Source: Druceiella hillmani
Lineage: Eukaryota > Arthropoda > Insecta > Lepidoptera > Hepialidae
Direction: 5' to 3'
Assembly: GCA_039881145.1 (NCBI GenBank)
Contig: JAYKKI010000091.1
Span: 1,674,001-1,738,000 of the forward strand
Length of the DNA stretch: 64,000 bases
Shown: positions 58,278-64,000 of the stretch, in pieces
Layout: each line of letters begins with the position of its first letter
Position numbering within the stretch: the first letter of the stretch is position 1
Translations under genes and position numbers: made by a program
The notes under the pieces: model-generated
Databases searched by the model: none
The model's input: only the letters and a program-made list of their open reading frames with translations
Told to the model about the DNA's origin: nothing

Positions 58278-59483
58278 GGATGTTATTTCTTTGTCATTTC
58301 ATATAAATAAATGTTTAGCAATACTAGTCACGAATAAAATTGAGAGTTATGGACTCCACATAAAACAGAAAAGACTCATACCTAAATATTAGAATTCTAC
58401 AAATTCCTTTAAAAATATTGTATATTTTATCTAAACTTATCGAATATTTTAAAACCTATAGAGTTAAACTTTGGTAAAAGTAATTCCATCCAATGTATAT
58501 TAGTAACTCCCTCCATGTAACATTTACAACTTCCTAAATCGTATCTTTTAAAGCATCTGAAAATAATATTTCTTTAAAAAAATCTATTCAAAGAGTTCGT
58601 TAGCAAAAAGAGAAAGTTTTGATAAAGATGTTCATAGTATTGTAAGAAATAACGCAATTAATTTAAAAATAAATTCGGTTTATATTTACATTTGTCTCTT
58701 GATTACACACATTACCAAAGTTAGAAACATTTTATTTTTTTATCATAGTGAAACTTAAATTAACTCATTCTATCCGATATTGAACTATTTGGTGAATCTA
58801 TTTAAATGAATGCCTCTAAAATGTCTGTTTTTAAAAATTTCAATGAAATAAGCTTCAGATTATTTTTAAGATATTCTAAAATATTTAAATCCGCTAATTA
58901 CAATATTTAAATATGTTCACCGTTGCAACAATTTATATAGAAGAATAGACGTTTCTCCGATGAAATCATATGCTTACATGCCTACTTCTCATATTTTTGT
59001 AAAAATAGAAATAAGAGCTCTTCATTAAAGAAAGTCGATAAAAATAGTGACACCACTAAATGAAATGAAATTTGTGTGCAGCCATAAAGAATTTATATAA
59101 AAAATTTTATATAAAAATTTTTACAAATTTTTGACAAATTATTTATGAAAAATCATTATAATTTTAGCAAAGCGTGCAGGAATTTCTCGTCTCACTCCCA
59201 CGTAAGCATTTCAAATTCGGAAAAAGCGCGGCCGCTTTTGTTCACTCGATCCTCCAGATACGAAATGTTTATATTAAGTATATACTTGATTTATTTTTAT
59301 GATTTGCCGCGATAATGTTTAAAACATCATGAAATTAAAACAAAAACAGATAAATGTACAAGTAGCACAAATTATTGTATCGAATAGACGATAAAGTGTA
59401 GACACTAACAGATAGATGAAGGAAAATAATCTAGTAATTCATTATATCCTACTTAAAGTCGGAATTATTTTTTTATATTTTTA

Positions 59484-59486
<3 letters not shown>

Positions 59487-59537
<51 letters not shown>
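59487..59537. repeat. (TA)n microsatellite
   Basis: An uninterrupted run of about 25 TA units. Confidence 0.95.
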
Positions 59538-59539
<2 letters not shown>

Positions 59540-61475
59540 TCTCTGTTTTATTATATATATACTCGTTAATTACAATAGCCAATTAAACACATAAACTTAA
59601 TTCTGTAGCAATACGAACGATTTCCAACAATACCGAATACAGACGTACCAAGTTCAATTATAGTTTTTTTGTTCACGAATCATTCCTCGTCATATATTCT
59701 CTTACATGAGGTAGACACGATAAGAACTCACTTGCATGTTTTTAGGATGGTACTTGACATCTAGGCAATCATCATCACAGGTGACCGAACTATTTCACTA
59801 TTACCATTGTTAGTAATAGTGAATTAAATGAACAACAATGATTAAATTTCCGTAAATTTTGTTTTGAAAATGGGCATAAGTATTTGATGAAAATAAATTG
59901 AATCTAACGTTTTTGAAAATAAAAATGTTGTAACCTTCATCTCAATTTTAGAAAATCTCGTTCAAATTAAAAATGATAAAAAAGAAACATTGCCTATAAA
60001 TTCATGACTAAAATAAAAACGAGCCTGTTAGTTTCACGCTGATACATTTACGGCGATGCGGTAGCGGGATTGAATTCTAATTATTGGAATCATTTATTTT
60101 GTTTATTTAGAATTCACGTGATTCATATTTTCAAAACACATACGGAACTATTCATTTCATTTTTGGCAGTAACTACTCTTTCAAATCCTATTTATAATAA
60201 TACATCTACTGTAAAGTTAAAACAGTTTTGATTATCAACAGCGACGCATTTGCAATAAAGTTAAGCTTTCCTTCAACAAGCTTTACATTACGCTGTCGCC
60301 CCGACGATTCACATTTTAACGAACGATACTCAGGTATACTAATGAAGTATCGTGTGACACATATAGACCCATATAATGCAAGTGCGTTTTGTGATGAGGC
60401 CTTTGGACACATCGAGCCCTCCGGCCCTCAGGTTATTTGATATTCTCTGGCTCAATCAGTGCTGTCTGTATACCCTTCTCCAATTATAATATTTAAACGA
60501 TGCATATTTTATAACTATGATATATTCAGGAGTAAATTATATCTTTGTTCCAGTTCGTTTTACTCTTAAGTATTGTGTTACATAAACTTTGCTGAAATAA
60601 ATATAAAATTATCCTGACTTGCTTAAGTAGTTTACAATACATACTTTTTAAGAAAATTCTACGAATTTATTAGCGTGTAATAATTTTTAATTAAACTGGT
60701 AAATTTTAAACTATCTATTCAAAAATATTATATTTATCAGTTTATTTAATCGTCCGAATAATGTCTTTTACACTGTGGAAATTTATGCATAAGCATAAAC
60801 ACTGCTGTTTACACGTAAAGTTAAAAAAAATACTTCTTTTAATGTAGTTGGGAAAATAAAGTCAGACACTGAAATTGGGTCTCTATTTCAGAACCATTGA
60901 CAGACACATTAATTTTATTTATGTGGCGGTGGTCCTTGTTAAAATTATGAAATTTCTTTTTCTTAGTAAATATATCAACGAGATAAGACAATGCGATGTT
61001 AGACAGTGATCTAATGCTAAGAACAATTAATTTTCAAATGTTTGATATTTTTAAATGGACATTTAGACATACCAAACATTTGCAAATTATATCTATACCG
61101 TCTCTTAGTCGACAATGACTTTTTAATATCAAGTATAAATATAACATCACTTAAAGGGGACATCGAGTGCGCGGCGCGTTTTCACTTCGCTCCAGGAAGC
61201 TCGGGAGAAATGGAAATGCATTAAGCACTCGAGCATTGAGAAGAAGCGTAAATTGCACTCGCAATAATGCGACTTCCCGATCATACTTAAGCTTCACAAC
61301 CTGGTCATGTTGACGAATAGGAAACACTTTCCACTTCTTTACGCGTGTTTAATATTTTCGGTTCTGTTATATTACATATAAAAACGAAAGAATTGGCTGT
61401 CTGTATACTGAAACTATTAACGAAAAAAATATTTAGGCGCACGACCAAAAATAATAGAATAAAATGTATTGTTTC
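59538..61475. other. AT-rich; one exon-like segment and one short hairpin
   Basis: An 11-bp perfect inverted repeat (TTCACTATTAC, arms 59794-59804 and 59813-59823) is present. The exon-like segment at 60235-60440 is listed separately. A C+G-richer patch lies at 61160-61280. Nothing else was recognised. Confidence 0.45.
60235..60440 (+). other. exon-like open segment, unrecognised
   Basis: The plus frame gives DAFAIKLSFPSTSFTLRCRP and then YSGILMKYRVTHIDPYNASA, with balanced composition unlike the A+T-driven frames around it. TATCAACAG (ending near 60241) could serve as an acceptor and CCCTCAGGTTATT (near 60427) as a donor. The opposite strand is open too. No domain was recognised, so this may be an exon, a decayed coding scrap or chance. 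Confidence 0.22.
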
Positions 61476-61479
61476 TAAA

Positions 61480-61570
61480 ATGTTTCTATTTGTTTACCTG
61501 CTCGTTTATTTGTCTATGTGTTTGAACACACATCACATAAAAACTGCTGACTCAATTCAGATTTTTTAAC
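61480..61570 (+). repeat. dispersed repeat fragment, copy a
   Basis: TTTATTTGTCTATGTGTTTG, then CACATCACATAAAAACTGCT and CAATTCAG. The same succession occurs at 62098-62230, so the two are diverged copies of one family. Confidence 0.5.
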
Positions 61571-62090
61571 ACAGAGTTAATTCCAAGTAACATTTAGATT
61601 TTATTTCAAATAACATTGGTAGACTCCATTAGAAGATATACGAATTTACCCTTTACATTGCTTTAATGCAACAACAACAAAGAAATGACTACCCGATGCG
61701 TAGTAATTACAAAAACGTATAGTGTACCTATGTACGTCAAACAATGGCGCAACGTAAATTTTCAATCGTGCAATAAAGCTTTCCATACGGACATACATTG
61801 GCAAAAGACGTTTGGTTAGAGGTGAAGTGTGGAGTCTTGCGGCAGGTGTAAGTGCATGAGTAAGCAATCCGAATGCGGATACATCAAATTTATCAATGCT
61901 TTATATATTAGTTATAAGCTTACTTTGTTTCATCAATTTATCTAAAATTTAAATCGTTTATAAATATTCGTAACTTAATTATTGTTGTCTGCTGTCTATA
62001 CATACCTTGTAGCCATTAACCTGTTAATAAGGCATTTACAAAAAAAATAGGGGAACATAACAAAAGTAATATAATATTATTTTTAATTTC
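61571..62090. other. AT-rich, nothing recognised
   Basis: The 73-codon minus frame (61646-61867) is not recognised. Moderate C+G at 61720-61860. Confidence 0.45.
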
Positions 62091-62094
62091 TTAT

Positions 62095-62235
62095 CTCTTT
62101 GTGTATTTGTCTGTTTGTGTGTCACGCATCACATAAAAATAACTTAACCAATTCGGATGGCATTTTCTGAAGAATATACGCTGTACGGGAAACTTATTCA
62201 GCAAGTATCGCGTTGTGTGGATTCAATAAAAAAAT
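62095..62235 (+). repeat. dispersed repeat fragment, copy b
   Basis: TTTGTCTGTTTGTGTGTCAC, GCATCACATAAAAATAACTT, AACCAATTCGGATGGCATTT and AATATACGCTGTACGGGA in that order, as in widespread insect interspersed repeats and in copy a. Confidence 0.5.
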
Positions 62236-62499
62236 TTTTTTAAATCCCAAGGGCGTATTTGCAATACCTGTGACGATTTTATAATAAAACTATTATTTTC
62301 AATAAATGAAGAAAAACAAGCATTTATTGAGAATTGAGACAAACACCACACACTAACTAAACAGGCATACGGCATGAAGAATATCAACAGAGATAGAAGT
62401 AAGAATAAGAATTATCCCAATTTTACAGTAATTATGTTTGACTTACAGCAGTGCTGGCTCACGCTAGCAATTTCTATGGTGTCATTTTGATCAAGTAAC

Positions 62500-64000
62500 G
62501 TCATGAAGTGGCCTATTTCTGTTGATCTGTTGCTTCATTGTGACGTGAAAAAAGGACAAACAAATATACTTCCTGATTCGTAAACTTTGGGATTGCTATG
62601 TTAGTTAGGATAAGATGTTTCATGTTGGAAAGTATTGTAGTTGGCCAGTATTATTACGTGGCCCGTCAAACGTCTCTGTGCAGAAATTCACGTCGATCTG
62701 TTGCTCCTATGCGACGTGAAAGACGTCGCAAAGAACAAACAAACAGTATTTTTAATTCTTGATATTATTTGCGATTGTAATATTATTTAGGATTAGATTT
62801 CTCGGATTGGTATTTTACATATGTCATTTCCTGTTACCCCAACTATCTCTGTGCAGTAAGTCACGTCGATATGTTGCTCCGTTGAGACCTGAAAGAAGGA
62901 CAAAAAATCCTTTCGAATTTTTTTATATTCGTTGAGATTTTTATTTTAGTTAGGAAAACATTTCCTAGACTGAAAATAGTCTAGGTTATTTCCTGCCAGC
63001 TATCCCTATGCAGAAAATTACGTTGATCTGTTGCTCCATTGCGACGTGGAAGAAAGACAAACAAACACACTTTCGCATTTTGAATATTAGTTGGGATTAT
63101 AATATTAGTTAAGATTTCCCAGGTTGGTAAGTAGCCTGTATTATTTCCTGGTCCGCAAACTATTTTTGTACAAGAAATCACGTTGATCTGTTGTTCCATT
63201 GTGACGTGAAAGAAGAACAAACAAATATACTTCCCGATTTGTAAATTTTGGGTTTGCTATATTAGTTAGGATAAGATTGTCTATATTGGAAAGTGGCCAA
63301 TATTATTTCCTGCACTATGAAATATCTCTTTGGAGAAAGCCACGTCTATATGTTGCTCCGTTCAGATGTGAGAGAAGGACAAAAAACCCTTTCGAATTTT
63401 TGATATTAGTTGAGATTTTTGTTTTGAGGAAAACATTTCCTATATTGGAAAGTAGTCTGGGCTATTTTCTGGCTCATCAACCATCCCTGTGCAAAAAGTT
63501 ACGTTGATCTATTGCTCCATTGCGATGTGAAAGAAGGAAAAACAAAGACACTTTCGAAATTGTTAACATAGGTTTGGACTGTAATATTAGTTAGGAAGAG
63601 ATTTCTCGGCTTGGTAAATTAATCTATGTCATTTTATGGTCTGTCAACTATTTTTGTGCAGAAAGCCACGTTGATCTTTTGCTCCATTGCGACATAAAAG
63701 AAGGATAAACAAACATACTTCCCAATGTTTAATATTGGTCGGATTTGTTGTTTTAGTTAGGATGAGATTTCCTGGATTGGATTGGAATTGGAATCGCCAA
63801 TTATCTCTGTACTGAAAGTCACGTCGATCTGTAGCTTCATTATGATCTGAAAGAAGACATACAAATACACATGTAAACTTTTAACATTAGTTGGGATTAT
63901 CATATTAGGTAGGATGAGATTTCCCACGTCTACAAATAGCCTATGTTATTTCTAACTATCTCTGTGCAGAAAGTCACGTTGATATTTTGCTCCATTATGA
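62500..64000 (+). repeat. satellite of about 160-bp monomers with a three-monomer higher-order unit
   Basis: The anchor word GT(T/C)GATCTGTTGCTCC recurs at 62521, 62692, 62865, 63022, 63182, 63344, 63503, 63670, 63823 and 63978. The spacings are 171, 173, 157, 160, 162, 159, 167, 153 and 155. Each monomer carries GACGTGAAAGAAGGACAAAC, then ATTAGTTAGGATGAGATTTC and TCTCTGTGCAGAAAGTCACG. The monomers at 62865 and 63344 resemble each other best, as do 63022 and 63503, and 63182 and 63670. This gives an A-B-C superrepeat of 479-488 bp. The array continues past the window end. The frames at 62981-63220 and 63277-63507 are artefacts. Confidence 0.9.

Larger units (their letters stand above)
57056..59485. 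other. very AT-rich desert
   Basis: No gene or recognised transposon. It holds the duplication and TA tract listed separately. A GCGGCCGC word at 59228-59235 is the only notable C+G-rich point. Confidence 0.5.

Noticed and set aside
62981..63507. Frames of 76-79 codons in the last 1.5 kb
   Set aside because: They lie in satellite monomers and repeat with the monomer; not genes.

Overview
This window looks like non-coding DNA from an insect nuclear genome, most probably a moth or butterfly. It is very A+T rich (about 70% or more by eye). It carries long (TA)n and (GT)n tracts and no convincing intact protein-coding gene. It also holds decayed remains of eukaryotic transposons: Tc1/mariner, pogo/Tigger, RTE-like and Jockey-like elements. 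The lepidopteran guess rests on recalled repeat types, chiefly an 'ACCGACTTCAAAAAA' repeat at 50285, PyTTAGPyPyAGGAT-type dispersed repeat tails, and RTE-like reverse transcriptases. It has not been checked by any search. No bacterial signatures (operons, ribosome binding sites, CRISPR) are present.

Layout. From 1 to about 23,000 the sequence is A+T-rich and gene-free. It is punctuated by islands of 200-450 bases that are richer in C+G and CpG (near 540, 1770, 3630, 5030, 8190, 10500, 13390, 15900, 17000, 19000 and 22740). These look like promoter, enhancer or untranslated-exon sequence, but nothing proves it. The same stretch holds an internally deleted IS630/Tc1/mariner copy inserted in a (TA)n tract (6447-7090), short tandem duplications, a diverged direct-repeat pair (13821-14551) and a 358-bp near-perfect palindrome (20070-20427). 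From 23,000 to 31,000 it is nearly featureless.

From 31,000 to 57,000 the window is a transposon graveyard. It contains a 2.7-kb decayed RTE-like retrotransposon (31200-33930), a possible transposase scrap with a DGTW motif (34005-34260), a SINE/LINE-tail-like repeat (35780-36000) and a coiled-coil pseudogene (40086-40450). It also contains two copies of a dispersed repeat (42575, 43495), a mariner transposase fragment on the minus strand (43795-44340) and a 5'-truncated RTE-like 3' end retaining YADD (47920-48620). Further along are a lepidopteran-type repeat with internal 130-bp tandem units (50285-50930), an internally deleted pogo/Tigger element (52770-53650) and a Jockey-like reverse transcriptase remnant (55810-56640). 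The final 1.5 kb (62500 onward, running off the window) is a satellite of roughly 160-bp monomers. These form a three-monomer higher-order repeat of about 480 bp.

No gene network can be described. The most unusual features are the number of perfect or near-perfect inverted repeats with short loops (at least ten), the parallel abundance of short tandem duplications, and the satellite with its A-B-C superstructure. If there is a biological system here, the best candidates are a hairpin-RNA source at 20070-20427 or 45713-45814, and a regulatory landscape around an unseen neighbouring gene.
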